Part shown: positions 14,916 through 22,203 of the stretch, in pieces
How positions within the stretch are numbered: the first letter of the stretch is position 1
How the letters are laid out: each line of letters starts with the position of its first letter
DNA from: Bacteroidales bacterium
GTDB taxonomy: Bacteria > Bacteroidota > Bacteroidia > Bacteroidales > DTU049
Direction: 5' to 3'
Length of the DNA: 22,203 nucleotides
Assembly: GCA_018432645.1 (NCBI GenBank)
Contig: JAHDSP010000017.1
Coordinates: forward strand, 1 to 22,203
Position numbers and translations under genes: made by a program
The notes under the pieces: generated by a model
Databases searched by the model: none
What the model was told of the DNA's origin: nothing
The model's input: the letters and a program-made list of their open reading frames with translations, nothing else

Positions 14916-14950
14916 CAAACTTTTTTCACAGCTAATAAATAATAAAATTT

Positions 14951-15589
14951 ATGATTATAAATGCTTTTTTGAAAGGCATACCTGTAGGATTAGTATTAGC
15001 ATTTAGTTTTGGTCCAGCATTTTTTTTAGTGATACAAACTGCATTAGAAAAAGGCTTTAAAAAAGCTATAATTACCTCTATAGGTGTTTCTAGTAGTGAT
15101 GCTGTATTAATTTTTATTTCTCTAATGGGTATATCTGCTATTAGTGGATTATTAGAAAATATATTAGGCGTAATAGCTAGTATAATTCTGATAGTTTATG
15201 GTCTAGTAATGATATTTTCTAAACCAGCTATACTAAAACAAAGAAATCCCAGAATCAAGGAAATTAAAAGCAAAAACGAATATACTAAACTATATTTTAA
15301 AGGGTTTTTATTAAATATTGCTAATCCTTTTGTTCTGATATTTTGGATTTCAATTGCGGGTATAGTTTCCCAATCTAGTCCCCAAGATAAATTTATACTA
15401 TACAATGTATTCTTTTTCTTAGGTATTCTACTAACTGTTTTTGCAATGGATATTATCAAAAGCCTTTTAGCACATAAATTAAAAGATTATTTACGACCTA
15501 GATATATAATGTATGCTAATAGAACTATAGGAGTGATAATTACAATATTAGGAATTATTTTAATCTTTAGAACCTTAGGTATTTTTTAA
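14951..15589 (+). CDS. LysE-family translocator (amino-acid or small-molecule exporter)
   Basis: A 212-residue inner-membrane protein with about six spans. The N-terminus, FLKGIPVGLVLAFSFGPAFFLVIQTALEKGF, carries the Gly/Pro-rich first-helix pattern of the LysE/RhtB superfamily. The middle segment, YFKGFLLNIANPFVLIFWISI, corresponds to the conserved N-P helix of the second half. LysE-type carriers export amino acids or related solutes by proton antiport; the substrate here cannot be read from sequence. It is divergent from rnfB, and its stop codon touches the left target duplication of element E2. Confidence 0.85.
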   Translation: MIINAFLKGIPVGLVLAFSFGPAFFLVIQTALEKGFKKAIITSIGVSSSDAVLIFISLMGISAISGLLENILGVIASIILIVYGLVMIFSKPAILKQRNPRIKEIKSKNEYTKLYFKGFLLNIANPFVLIFWISIAGIVSQSSPQDKFILYNVFFFLGILLTVFAMDIIKSLLAHKLKDYLRPRYIMYANRTIGVIITILGIILIFRTLGIF

Positions 15590-15595
15590 ATTTGA
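15588..15595. repeat. Target-site duplication of E2, left (AAATTTGA)
   Basis: AAATTTGA outside the left end of E2 pairs with AAATTTAA at 16084-16091 (7 of 8 identical). It includes the last two bases of the LysE-type stop codon. Confidence 0.5.
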
Positions 15596-15625
15596 GGTTC
15601 TATAACTTTTGTTGTGGGTAAATTA
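15596..15625 (+). repeat. E2 left terminal inverted repeat
   Basis: Begins GGTTCTATAAC and contains GTGGGTAAATTA. It shares 26 of 30 positions with the E1 left end by eye. Confidence 0.65.
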
Positions 15626-15660
15626 TTTAGGTTAATATTTAATTGTCCAATTTTTTTTAA

Positions 15661-15893
15661 TCCACAAATGCACACAAATGAGCACAAATTATATGTTAAA
15701 TGTTGATTAGTTGATTAGTTGATTAGTTGATGATGGGATAGGGAGTTTAGTAAGATAATAGTTGTAAATTAATTAACAAATTAACTCAAAAAGTTAAATC
15801 ATCAGTGTTAATTTGTGTAAATCTGTAGATGAAATTATAGAAATTATGGGTTATTATTTATTGTCCGCAGATGCACACAAATAAGCATAAATT
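15661..15893. repeat. Diverged direct repeat pair inside E2
   Basis: TCCACAAATGCACACAAATG (15661) with AGCACAAATT corresponds to TCCGCAGATGCACACAAATA (near 15868) with AGCATAAATT. Between them lies TTAATTTGTGTAAATCTGTA. From memory, such phrases are widespread in Bacteroidota intergenic DNA. Confidence 0.5.
15703..15734. repeat. Octamer tandem repeat TTGATTAG
   Basis: Three exact copies of TTGATTAG and a degenerate fourth (TTGATGAT), within E2. Confidence 0.8.
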
Positions 15894-16051
15894 AAAAATA
15901 CAATCCCAAAATCCTTTAATCCCAAAAATCCCAGTTCAGACAATTTAATTCTATCATTCTCTGTGCCCTTTGTGCCTTCTTTGAGAACTCTGTGGTTAAT
16001 ATTTAACTGTACAAAAATAAATAAAATTTATTTTTATAAAATTACTCTTAA

Positions 16052-16083
16052 TAATATCTACCTATACAAAACGTTATAGAACC
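16052..16083 (-). repeat. E2 right terminal inverted repeat
   Basis: In the minus sense it begins GGTTCTATAACGTTTTGTAT followed by AGGTAGAT. The outer 16-17 bases are close to the left end. Confidence 0.65.
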
Positions 16084-16091
16084 AAATTTAA
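16084..16091. repeat. Target-site duplication of E2, right (AAATTTAA)
   Basis: Counterpart of 15588-15595 with one mismatch; 21 nt beyond the trxB stop codon. Confidence 0.5.
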
Positions 16092-16112
16092 GAAATAAAA
16101 AAGTGAAAGATA

Positions 16113-17066
16113 TTAATAAAATTTTTCTAAAAAATTTTGAGCATCTAGAGCAGCCATAGCACCAGAACCAGCAGCTATCACTGCTTGTTTATATACTGGA
16201 TCTTGCACATCACCGCATGCGAAAACACCATCTATGCTTGTTTTAGTAGTTCCTGGAATAGTCTTAATATATTTTTCTTCAGTTAATTCTAATTGATTAA
16301 CAAAAAGTTCAGTATTAGGGTGATGTCCGATAGCAATAAAAACACCATCTACATTGATAGTATTGTATGTATTAGTTTTAACATTTTTTAATTTAATAGC
16401 AGTAACATATTTAGCAAAACCTTTGGTTTCACCAATTATTTCGTCTACTACACTATCCCAGATTACTTCGATATTTGGAGTATTTAAGATTTTCTTTTGA
16501 GAGCAAGAGCATGCTCTGAGTTCATCTCTACGATGTATTATATAAACTTTAGAAGCTAAATTTGATAAATAAATAGCCTCCATAGCAGCTGTATCTCCAC
16601 CACCTATCACTGCGACGACTTTACCTTTATAAAAATATCCATCACAAGTAGCACAAGTAGAAACACCTTGCCCGAAATATTCTTTTTCAGAAGGTATACC
16701 CAACATTCTTGGTGATGCGCCTGTAGCTATTATCACAGACTGAGCTTTGATTTCATTGTTTTTGTCATCCCAAAGTGTAAATGGATGTTTAGAAAAATCA
16801 ACTTTATCGATAGTAGAAAAAAGAAGTTCTGCACCGAACTTACTGGCTTGCTCTCTAAATTTTTGCATTAATTCAGTACCATGAATACCTTCAGGAAACC
16901 CAGGATAATTTTCTATAACTGTTGCTGTTGTTAGCTGACCACCACTTACAAGACCTTCATAAACGATTGGATTATAATCGGCTCTAGCAGTATACAATGC
17001 TGCTGTTAAGCCAGCTGGCCCAGATCCTATTATTACAATTGGCTTTAAGTTATCAATGTTCGTCAT
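16113..17066 (-). CDS. trxB: Thioredoxin reductase
   Basis: A 317-residue flavoprotein that reduces thioredoxin with NADPH in the cytoplasm. The FAD site GSGPAGLTAALYTARA is near the N-terminus. The redox-active pair is in CATCDGYFYKGK (about 138-149), followed by the nucleotide motif VIGGGDTAAMEAIYL and HRRDELRA. The C-terminal FAD motif is GVFACGDVQDPVYKQAVIAAGSG. Length and motifs fit the low-molecular-weight type. The neighbouring thioredoxin gene is absent. It is convergent with the LysE-type gene, with element E2 in between. Confidence 0.95.
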   Translation of the reverse strand: MTNIDNLKPIVIIGSGPAGLTAALYTARADYNPIVYEGLVSGGQLTTATVIENYPGFPEGIHGTELMQKFREQASKFGAELLFSTIDKVDFSKHPFTLWDDKNNEIKAQSVIIATGASPRMLGIPSEKEYFGQGVSTCATCDGYFYKGKVVAVIGGGDTAAMEAIYLSNLASKVYIIHRRDELRACSCSQKKILNTPNIEVIWDSVVDEIIGETKGFAKYVTAIKLKNVKTNTYNTINVDGVFIAIGHHPNTELFVNQLELTEEKYIKTIPGTTKTSIDGVFACGDVQDPVYKQAVIAAGSGAMAALDAQNFLEKFY

Positions 17067-17085
17067 TAGTCTTTATAATTTTTTG

Positions 17086-17093
17086 CAAAATTA
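17086..17093 (-). promoter_or_regulatory. Candidate -7 box (TAATTTTG) of trxB
   Basis: An exact TAnnTTTG match followed by CA, 19 nt upstream of the trxB ATG. Confidence 0.45.
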
Positions 17094-17160
17094 ATAAAAG
17101 AAAATAATAGCGACCTATTGACATTTATCATTTTTTCAAAAGTAAAAACCAAAAAAATTT

Positions 17161-18066
17161 TTAATAGAATTTTGGTAAATTAGATCTTCTAATATTTGAA
17201 CTGCTAAGGGCATAATTAATTGTAAAATATGCGAAAATGTAACTATCTTTATCTTCTGGGTCGCCACGTTGTTCACCAGTAAGTGTTTGACCAGAGATTT
17301 CACCCTTAGATGGGTCTGCAAAATAAGCAGCAATATCACCTTTTTGGCTTCTGATAATGTCATTATCAAAATACACTGTGCTACAGTCGTCAATGTAATC
17401 AGTAAAAGTAAATCTGGGTCCTATAGCAAAACCATATGCCCATTCTCTATTAGGCCTATACCTAAACCCTAATCCGTATGGTATGGTAACTTGAAAATTA
17501 CTGTACGATTTAATTTCTGGTGACAATCCTTGCCCCTCTGTAGAAAGTGGTTTTAGATTATACCATCTACCATTAGGAGCTTTACCTTGTGGATTAAACC
17601 AAAATACACCAACCCCTACAAAAGCATATATTTCAAAACTCGTCCAACCACGTATACCTTTTAATTGATAACGGTGTGTTTCCTTTGAGTTATATATGAT
17701 TAATTCATATTGTTCTGTTAACTCTAAAATAGGACTACGAAAATTCAAATTTCTATTATTTCGTATTGGATTTTTAGTAAAAGCATCATCACCTCTTAGA
17801 TAACCAAAATTTAATTGTGTGCTTATAGTAGATATTTTACTTAATCTATAATTATAAGAAACTCCTATCAAAGGTCTAGTTGCTTGTATATCTAAATCAT
17901 AAATAAATGGTTGTCCTGTAGTTTTACCACCACCTAAATCACCTAAAAAATTAGTCATTCCTATATTTACTCCAATATTTTGTCTCTCTATTCGCCATGC
18001 TTGAGAATATATATTTGCTATTAAAAATATATTTATTAAGATTAATAATATAATTTTTGATTTCAT
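17161..18066 (-). CDS. Outer-membrane beta-barrel protein, DUF6089/PorG type
   Basis: About 301 residues from the ATG at 18066 (MKSKIILLILINIF; an upstream in-frame TTG at 18084 is less likely). A signal peptide ends near YSQ. The mature part begins AWRIERQNIGVNIGMTNFLGDLGG, followed by alternating aromatic/polar strands (PLIGVSYNYRLSK, FQVTIPYGLGFRYRPNREWA, AIGPRFTFTDYIDDCSTVYF) typical of an outer-membrane barrel. I recognise it as the DUF6089 family, which includes PorG-like components associated with type IX secretion; whether this one works in T9SS is not shown. The divergent partner gene shares the 18067-18154 interval. Confidence 0.7.
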   Translation of the reverse strand: MKSKIILLILINIFLIANIYSQAWRIERQNIGVNIGMTNFLGDLGGGKTTGQPFIYDLDIQATRPLIGVSYNYRLSKISTISTQLNFGYLRGDDAFTKNPIRNNRNLNFRSPILELTEQYELIIYNSKETHRYQLKGIRGWTSFEIYAFVGVGVFWFNPQGKAPNGRWYNLKPLSTEGQGLSPEIKSYSNFQVTIPYGLGFRYRPNREWAYGFAIGPRFTFTDYIDDCSTVYFDNDIIRSQKGDIAAYFADPSKGEISGQTLTGEQRGDPEDKDSYIFAYFTINYALSSSNIRRSNLPKFY

Positions 18067-18081
18067 AATATTAATTTTATG

Positions 18082-18089
18082 CAAATTTA
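18082..18089 (-). promoter_or_regulatory. Candidate -7 box (TAAATTTG) of the DUF6089-type gene
   Basis: An exact match to TAnnTTTG followed by CA, 15 nt before the ATG, implying a very short 5' leader. Confidence 0.45.
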
Positions 18090-18131
18090 ATGCAAAATAT
18101 TTAAATAAAATTTATTTAATAAAAAAATTAG

Positions 18132-18139
18132 TATATTTG
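18132..18139 (+). promoter_or_regulatory. Candidate -7 box (TATATTTG) of the DUF4412-like gene
   Basis: An exact TAnnTTTG match followed by CA, 15 nt before the ATG at 18155, mirroring the divergent promoter at 18082-18089. This argues for the ATG at 18155 over the upstream TTG, which lies inside the box. Confidence 0.5.
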
Positions 18140-18154
18140 CAAAAAAATAAAATT

Positions 18155-18850
18155 ATGAAAAACATTCGTATTGCCTTATTTGGCGTTTTAATTTTATCTT
18201 CATTAATGGTTTTTGCTCAAAAATCAAAAAGATCCAGTAAACCTTTCATAGCTGAAATTACCTATAAAATAGATTATGTAGGTAATTGGGATCCAGCTGT
18301 TTTAGCTCAGCAACCAAAAGAACTAAAAGTATATGTTTATGGTAATAAAATGAAAACAGTTATTGATCTCTCTGGAATGGGCTATATAACAAATATACAA
18401 GATGGTGATGATACTAACTCAATTGCATTAATAGATATACCTGCTTATCAACTAAAAAAATATATAAAAACAACAAAAGAAAAGATTTTAGAAAATGTAG
18501 AAGAAATAGCACCTCAAATTAATTACATTGACTCTTCTAAAGAAATTGCAGGGTATAAAGTTTATAAAGCTGAATATATTGTTAAAGATGAATTCGGTGA
18601 TCCTATAACTACTGTAGTATGGTATTCACCTGAAATAAATAATGGGAAAATCAATGCTGCTGGTGATTTCCCTGGTCTAAAAGGGTTCCCTATGGAATAT
18701 ATTACTACCCAAGATGAAGGTTCTATAATATTCAGAGTTGGAGAAGTGAAGACTAAAAAAGTAAAAATTAAAGAAACAGATTTCCTCATTCCTACTGATT
18801 ATGAAGAACTAACTGAAGATGAAGCTAAAGAATTATTCGGCGTCGAATAG
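18155..18850 (+). CDS. Secreted DUF4412-like protein of unknown function
   Basis: 231 residues from the ATG at 18155. A signal peptide (MKNIRIALFGVLILSSLMVF) ends near AQK. The mature protein resembles DUF4412-type secreted proteins of Bacteroidota: an N-terminal ITYKIDY strand, KVYVYGNKMKTVIDLSG, a segment with IAGYKVYKAEYIV, VVWYSPEI, and LKGFPMEYIT. These folds resemble lipoprotein-carrier-like beta-sheets, but no reaction is known. The tail is acidic (EELTEDEAKELFG). It is upstream of ftsK with a 121-nt gap containing a separate promoter box. Confidence 0.65.
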   Translation: MKNIRIALFGVLILSSLMVFAQKSKRSSKPFIAEITYKIDYVGNWDPAVLAQQPKELKVYVYGNKMKTVIDLSGMGYITNIQDGDDTNSIALIDIPAYQLKKYIKTTKEKILENVEEIAPQINYIDSSKEIAGYKVYKAEYIVKDEFGDPITTVVWYSPEINNGKINAAGDFPGLKGFPMEYITTQDEGSIIFRVGEVKTKKVKIKETDFLIPTDYEELTEDEAKELFGVE

Positions 18851-18940
18851 TATAATATGATTTTTTAAATTTCGTCTTATTTGATTACATTTTTTAAGAA
18901 TTTTTGTTATTTATTTTTTATAGTTAAATTAAATATTTAT

Positions 18941-18948
18941 TAATTTTG
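18941..18948 (+). promoter_or_regulatory. Candidate -7 box (TAATTTTG) of ftsK-lolA
   Basis: An exact TAnnTTTG match, 23 nt upstream of the ftsK ATG at 18972. Confidence 0.45.
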
Positions 18949-18971
18949 TAATATTTTATGGACTAGTTTAT

Positions 18972-21431
18972 ATGGCAGAGCAAAAAGAAAATAAAAGGGT
19001 AGAAAATAAAAAAACGACTAAAAAGACTATTAAAAAATCTAGTGAGGGAAAAACGACTAAAAAACAAACTAACAAATCAATAAATAATAAATCGACTAAT
19101 GAAGATAAATCATCTATCAATATAGGAAATATAATATATTGGTTTTTTGTTTCATTAATTTTATTGTCTGCTATTTATATATTTTTATCTATAATTTTTT
19201 ACTTTTTCTATGGAACTGCAGATGAACCTTTTTTAGTAAATGGTTTTTCAGCTGTCAATAATGAATCATTTCATACAGCAAATCCACTTGGTAGATTAGG
19301 TGCTTGTTTAGGATATTTGCTAGTAAAACAAGGTTTTGGAATAGCAGCTATTTTAATTCCTGTTTGGCTATTTTTACTTTTTTATTCAATAATTAAAAAA
19401 GATGTATCTATCTTCTTAAAATATCAAGTATATACTTTAGTACCTTTAATTTTATTACCTTTATTTTTAACACTTTTCGGTGATGTGGCTGGTGGCTTAT
19501 GGGGTGCGACTATTAAAAATTTACTTACTCCATACATAGGAAAAACTTTTTTTGCTATATTAGTGATTATCATAAATATTGTTTTTTTCTTTTGGTTATT
19601 TAAAATTTCTTATAAAGACTTATTTTCTAAATTTAAATCTTTAGTAAAAAATAAATCTCAAAAAACACAAATGCCAAGTGATGAAAATTTAAATGAAGTA
19701 GATATTAATATTGAAGAAAATAAACAAAATATCATAATAGAGGAGCCGCAACCTCATTATGCATGGGATATTGAAAATGATAAAGAAATAATTAATAAAG
19801 AAAATAATACACCTATAAATGATGAAGTATTACAGGATAATAAAGCTCAAAATGATATTGAATTTACAATAGAAGAGGCAAAAAATGAAATTATAATAGA
19901 AACTCCTAATGGTGAGCCCCCAAAACAGCAAGAGTTTGTACCTGAAATTTATAATTTAGATTATCAATTGCCTCCATATGATATTCTGAAATATTATGAA
20001 ATACAGAATAATAGGGTTACAAAAGAGGAATTAGAAGCAAATAAAAATAAAATAGTAGAAACTTTAGCTCAATATCAAATACAGATTAGTAAAATTAATG
20101 CTACAGTTGGGCCAACAGTTACTTTATATGAAATAGTTCCAGCTCCAGGAGTGAGAATTTCTAAAATTAGAAATTTAGAAGATGATATAGCATTGTCATT
20201 AGCTGCTTATGGGATTCGTATTATAGCTCCTATACCTGGTAAAGGTACTATCGGTATAGAAGTGCCAAATTCGAATAAAGAAACAGTATCCATTAGAACT
20301 GTATTAGAGAGCGAAAAATTTAAAAATTTCCAAGGTGAACTACCAATAGTGATAGGTAAAACTATTTCTAATGATGTTTATGTAGCAGATTTGACAAAAA
20401 TGCCTCATTTATTAATAGCTGGTGCTACAGGACAAGGAAAATCTGTCGGTATTAATACGATTATTGCTTCTTTGCTATACAAAAAATTACCCCATGAGAT
20501 TAAATTTATTTTTATTGATCCTAAAAAAGTAGAACTATCACCATATGCCAAGCTAGAGAATCATTATTTAGCAAAGATTCCTAATGAGACTGAACCTATA
20601 GTTACTGATGTAGAAAAAGTGGTAAAAACTTTATATTCGCTGACAATATTGATGGATGCTAGGTATGATTTTTTGAAACAAGCGGGTGTTAAAAATATTG
20701 TAGAATATAACAAGAAATATTTAGCAGGAATGCTAGATCCAGAAGAAGGACATGAATTTATGCCCTATATAGTATTAGTGATAGATGAATTTGCTGATTT
20801 GATAATGACTGCTGGCAAGGAAGTGGAGCTACCAGTAGCTCGTATAGCTCAGCTAGCAAGAGCTGTAGGTATTCATGTGATTATTGCTACTCAACGACCT
20901 TCTGTAGATGTGATCACTGGTAAAATAAAGGCTAATTTCCCTGCTAGAATAGCTTTTAGAGTTTCTAGTAAGGTGGATTCTAGAACCATATTAGATGTTA
21001 ATGGTGCAGAGCAACTCATAGGACGTGGAGATATGCTTTTAGCTGTTGGTAGTGAGCTTACTCGTATTCAATGTGCTTATATAGATACTCCAGAAATAGA
21101 TGCTTTGATGGAATATATTTCTCAACAACCTGGATTCCCTGAAGCATATATTCTACCAGAACCAATCATGGAAGGTACTAATCCTCAAATTATAGAAATA
21201 CAAGCATTGGATCCTCTGATTATGGATGCTGCTGCTATTATTATTTCAGCACAGCAAGGTTCTACTAGCCTACTGCAACGAAAATTACAAATAGGACATA
21301 ATAGAGCAGGTAGAATAATGGATCAGCTAGAAGCACTAAACATTGTAGGACCTCAAAATGGTAGCAAACCACGAGATGTTTTGATTTCTGATATTTCACA
21401 ATTGGAACAAATTTTGAATAGTCCTAATTAA
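18972..21431 (+). CDS. ftsK: DNA translocase FtsK/SpoIIIE
   Basis: An 819-residue septal DNA pump that helps segregate chromosomes at division. A Lys/Thr-rich N-terminus (1-50) precedes four membrane spans (about 52-215), then an acidic, Asn-rich linker (about 220-325). The motor follows: Walker A GATGQGKSVG at about 484-493, Walker B IVLVIDEFADLI at about 600-611, and the sensor-like IIATQRPSVDVITGKIKANF. The C-terminal winged-helix gamma domain (about 747-815) contains SLLQRKLQIGHNRAGRIMDQLE. GATGQGKS instead of the proteobacterial GTTGSGKS is usual for Bacteroidota. The length is normal for the phylum. lolA follows after 12 nt. Confidence 0.96.
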   Translation: MAEQKENKRVENKKTTKKTIKKSSEGKTTKKQTNKSINNKSTNEDKSSINIGNIIYWFFVSLILLSAIYIFLSIIFYFFYGTADEPFLVNGFSAVNNESFHTANPLGRLGACLGYLLVKQGFGIAAILIPVWLFLLFYSIIKKDVSIFLKYQVYTLVPLILLPLFLTLFGDVAGGLWGATIKNLLTPYIGKTFFAILVIIINIVFFFWLFKISYKDLFSKFKSLVKNKSQKTQMPSDENLNEVDINIEENKQNIIIEEPQPHYAWDIENDKEIINKENNTPINDEVLQDNKAQNDIEFTIEEAKNEIIIETPNGEPPKQQEFVPEIYNLDYQLPPYDILKYYEIQNNRVTKEELEANKNKIVETLAQYQIQISKINATVGPTVTLYEIVPAPGVRISKIRNLEDDIALSLAAYGIRIIAPIPGKGTIGIEVPNSNKETVSIRTVLESEKFKNFQGELPIVIGKTISNDVYVADLTKMPHLLIAGATGQGKSVGINTIIASLLYKKLPHEIKFIFIDPKKVELSPYAKLENHYLAKIPNETEPIVTDVEKVVKTLYSLTILMDARYDFLKQAGVKNIVEYNKKYLAGMLDPEEGHEFMPYIVLVIDEFADLIMTAGKEVELPVARIAQLARAVGIHVIIATQRPSVDVITGKIKANFPARIAFRVSSKVDSRTILDVNGAEQLIGRGDMLLAVGSELTRIQCAYIDTPEIDALMEYISQQPGFPEAYILPEPIMEGTNPQIIEIQALDPLIMDAAAIIISAQQGSTSLLQRKLQIGHNRAGRIMDQLEALNIVGPQNGSKPRDVLISDISQLEQILNSPN

Positions 21432-21443
21432 AATCTTAAAATT

Positions 21444-22088
21444 ATGAAATCTTTTAATTTTTTTCTCATCATCATTTTTTTATTACCTCAATTATTATTT
21501 TCACAAGTTGTAGATACTAAAGCACAAAAAATTTTAGACGAGACATATACCAAAATACAAAGCTACAAGACTTTGCAAATTGATTTTACTTATATTATGG
21601 AAAATGCTACTAAAAATACTAGAAACGAAAATAAAGGATCTATTACTATCAAAGCTAATAAATATGTGCTTTCATTGGATGATCAAATTATCTATTGTGA
21701 CGGTACAACAAAATGGACTTATTTCGTTAATGATAATGAAGTGCAAATAAATTCTGTAAATGCTGATGATGAACTTTTACCTAATTATATTTTATTAGCA
21801 GATTATAAAAAAGATCATTATCCTAAATTTATTCGTGAACTACCTAAAAATAATAAAGTGATTAATGTTATAGATTTAGTTCCTAAAACGAGTAAATCTT
21901 ATTATAAAATTAGATTAGAAATAGATAATAATACCAAACTACTCGCTAGTGCTTCTGTTTACAACAAAGATAATAATACTTTTACTTATGTAATTGATAA
22001 ATTAACACCCAATATTACTGTTGAGGATAGTTATTTTGTATTTAATGTTAGTGAACATCCTAATGTAGCAGTTAATGATATGAGATAG
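21444..22088 (+). CDS. lolA: LolA-type outer-membrane lipoprotein carrier
   Basis: A 214-residue periplasmic protein. The signal peptide (MKSFNFFLIIIFLLPQLLF) ends near SQ. Residues about 27-212 show the LolA pattern: AQKILDETYTKIQSYKTLQIDFTY, a KGSITIKANKYVL strand, IIYCDGTTKWTYF and NEVQINSV. LolA ferries lipoproteins from the inner to the outer membrane. It starts 12 nt after ftsK and is surely co-transcribed; ftsK-lolA adjacency is also known in Proteobacteria, which supports the call. No lipobox is present, as expected for a soluble carrier. Confidence 0.88.
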   Translation: MKSFNFFLIIIFLLPQLLFSQVVDTKAQKILDETYTKIQSYKTLQIDFTYIMENATKNTRNENKGSITIKANKYVLSLDDQIIYCDGTTKWTYFVNDNEVQINSVNADDELLPNYILLADYKKDHYPKFIRELPKNNKVINVIDLVPKTSKSYYKIRLEIDNNTKLLASASVYNKDNNTFTYVIDKLTPNITVEDSYFVFNVSEHPNVAVNDMR

Positions 22089-22111
22089 TGAGAGAGACGG
22101 GGAGAGGGGGA

Positions 22112-22181
22112 GATAGGTGATAGGTGATAGGTGATAGGTGATAGGTGATAAGTGATAGGTGATAGGTGATGAGTGATAAGG
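22112..22181. repeat. Heptamer tandem repeat, 10 copies of GATAGGT
   Basis: Ten head-to-tail heptamers, mostly GATAGGT with GATAAGT, GATGAGT and GATAAGG variants. The array is flanked on both sides by GAGACGGGGAGA (22095-22106 and 22182-22193). It begins 23 nt after the lolA stop codon, and the window ends soon after. It has the same unit as the inverse array at 9828-9862. Confidence 0.9.
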
Positions 22182-22203
22182 AGACGGGGAGACTATGAGA
22201 GTA

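Larger units (their letters stand above)
15596..16083. mobile_element. E2: gene-less copy of the GGTTCTATAAC TIR element
   Basis: A 488-bp unit with inverted ends GGTTCTATAACTTTTGTTGT (left) and GGTTCTATAACGTTTTGTAT (right, minus sense), and a near-perfect 8-bp TSD. The inner block GGTTAATATTTAA occurs twice in direct orientation (15630 and 15994), and the second copy continues with bases shared with E1. About 340 bp of intergenic-type patchwork (15652-15993) sits between the copies: octamer repeats, two related ATGCACACAAAT blocks, and CTCTGTG/TTTGTGCC phrases. There is no coding frame. The basic unit without inserts would be about 140 bp, MITE-like. It occupies the gap between convergent genes. 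Confidence 0.65.

Noticed and set aside
15590..16112. A hidden small gene in the long gap between the LysE-type gene and trxB
   Set aside because: Stops occur frequently in all frames, and the interval is explained by element E2 and its repeats.
17136..17393. Minus-strand open frame overlapping the DUF6089-type gene
   Set aside because: It is a shadow in another frame of a well-supported barrel gene, without a start signal.
18719..18732. GGTTCTATAATATT, like the E1 right end, inside the DUF4412-like gene
   Set aside because: It lies in good coding sequence (EGSIIF), with no partner repeat or duplication, so it is likely chance.

Overview
The window is AT-rich DNA that reads as a member of the Bacteroidota, probably Bacteroidales-like. 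The signs are a type IX secretion (T9SS) C-terminal sorting domain, Rhs proteins of the Bacteroidales style, the rnfBCDGEA gene order, an ftsK-lolA pair with the Walker A form GATGQGKS, and TAnnTTTG -7 promoter boxes with little sign of Shine-Dalgarno sequences. No species can be named from the sequence alone.

Bases 1-5770 (all on the minus strand) are a degraded Rhs polymorphic-toxin locus. It holds a broken Rhs shell fragment at the window edge, a 67-bp Rhs scrap, and two C-terminal toxin modules. Each module is followed at once by a small exported protein that is a candidate immunity factor. One module ends in a domain with an H...TKGC motif and overlaps an exported protein. The other ends in a JAB-like HSH domain and is 2 nt from a lipoprotein. 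A 90-100 bp leader with a hairpin is repeated in front of two Rhs fragments. The 5' part of the larger module has been replaced by the start of an IS transposase. The arrangement looks like shuffled, silent or displaced toxin cassettes.

Bases 5887-9698 hold a 10TM heavy-metal (manganese-type) exporter and sucD. They were probably neighbours about 30 nt apart, and are now split by a 1.84-kb element (E1, 6972-8813). E1 has terminal inverted repeats beginning GGTTCTATAA and a perfect 8-bp target duplication, GAAAAATT. It carries one gene, for a secreted seven-repeat, probably propeller-like T9SS cargo protein. A second, gene-less copy of the element family (E2, 15596-16083) lies between the convergent LysE-family and trxB genes.

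Bases 9861-14825 are a complete rnfBCDGEA operon, a membrane ferredoxin:NAD+ oxidoreductase ion pump. A divergent LysE-family exporter follows. Then come trxB, an outer-membrane barrel protein of the DUF6089/PorG type, a divergent secreted DUF4412-like protein, ftsK and lolA. Heptamer tandem repeats of the TGATAGG type occur at the 3' end of rnfA and after lolA, each just downstream of its gene.

The best candidate for something undescribed is the E1/E2 family: a short TIR element, one copy of which has picked up a cell-surface propeller gene. Second is the pair of Rhs toxin-immunity cassettes with a shared leader.
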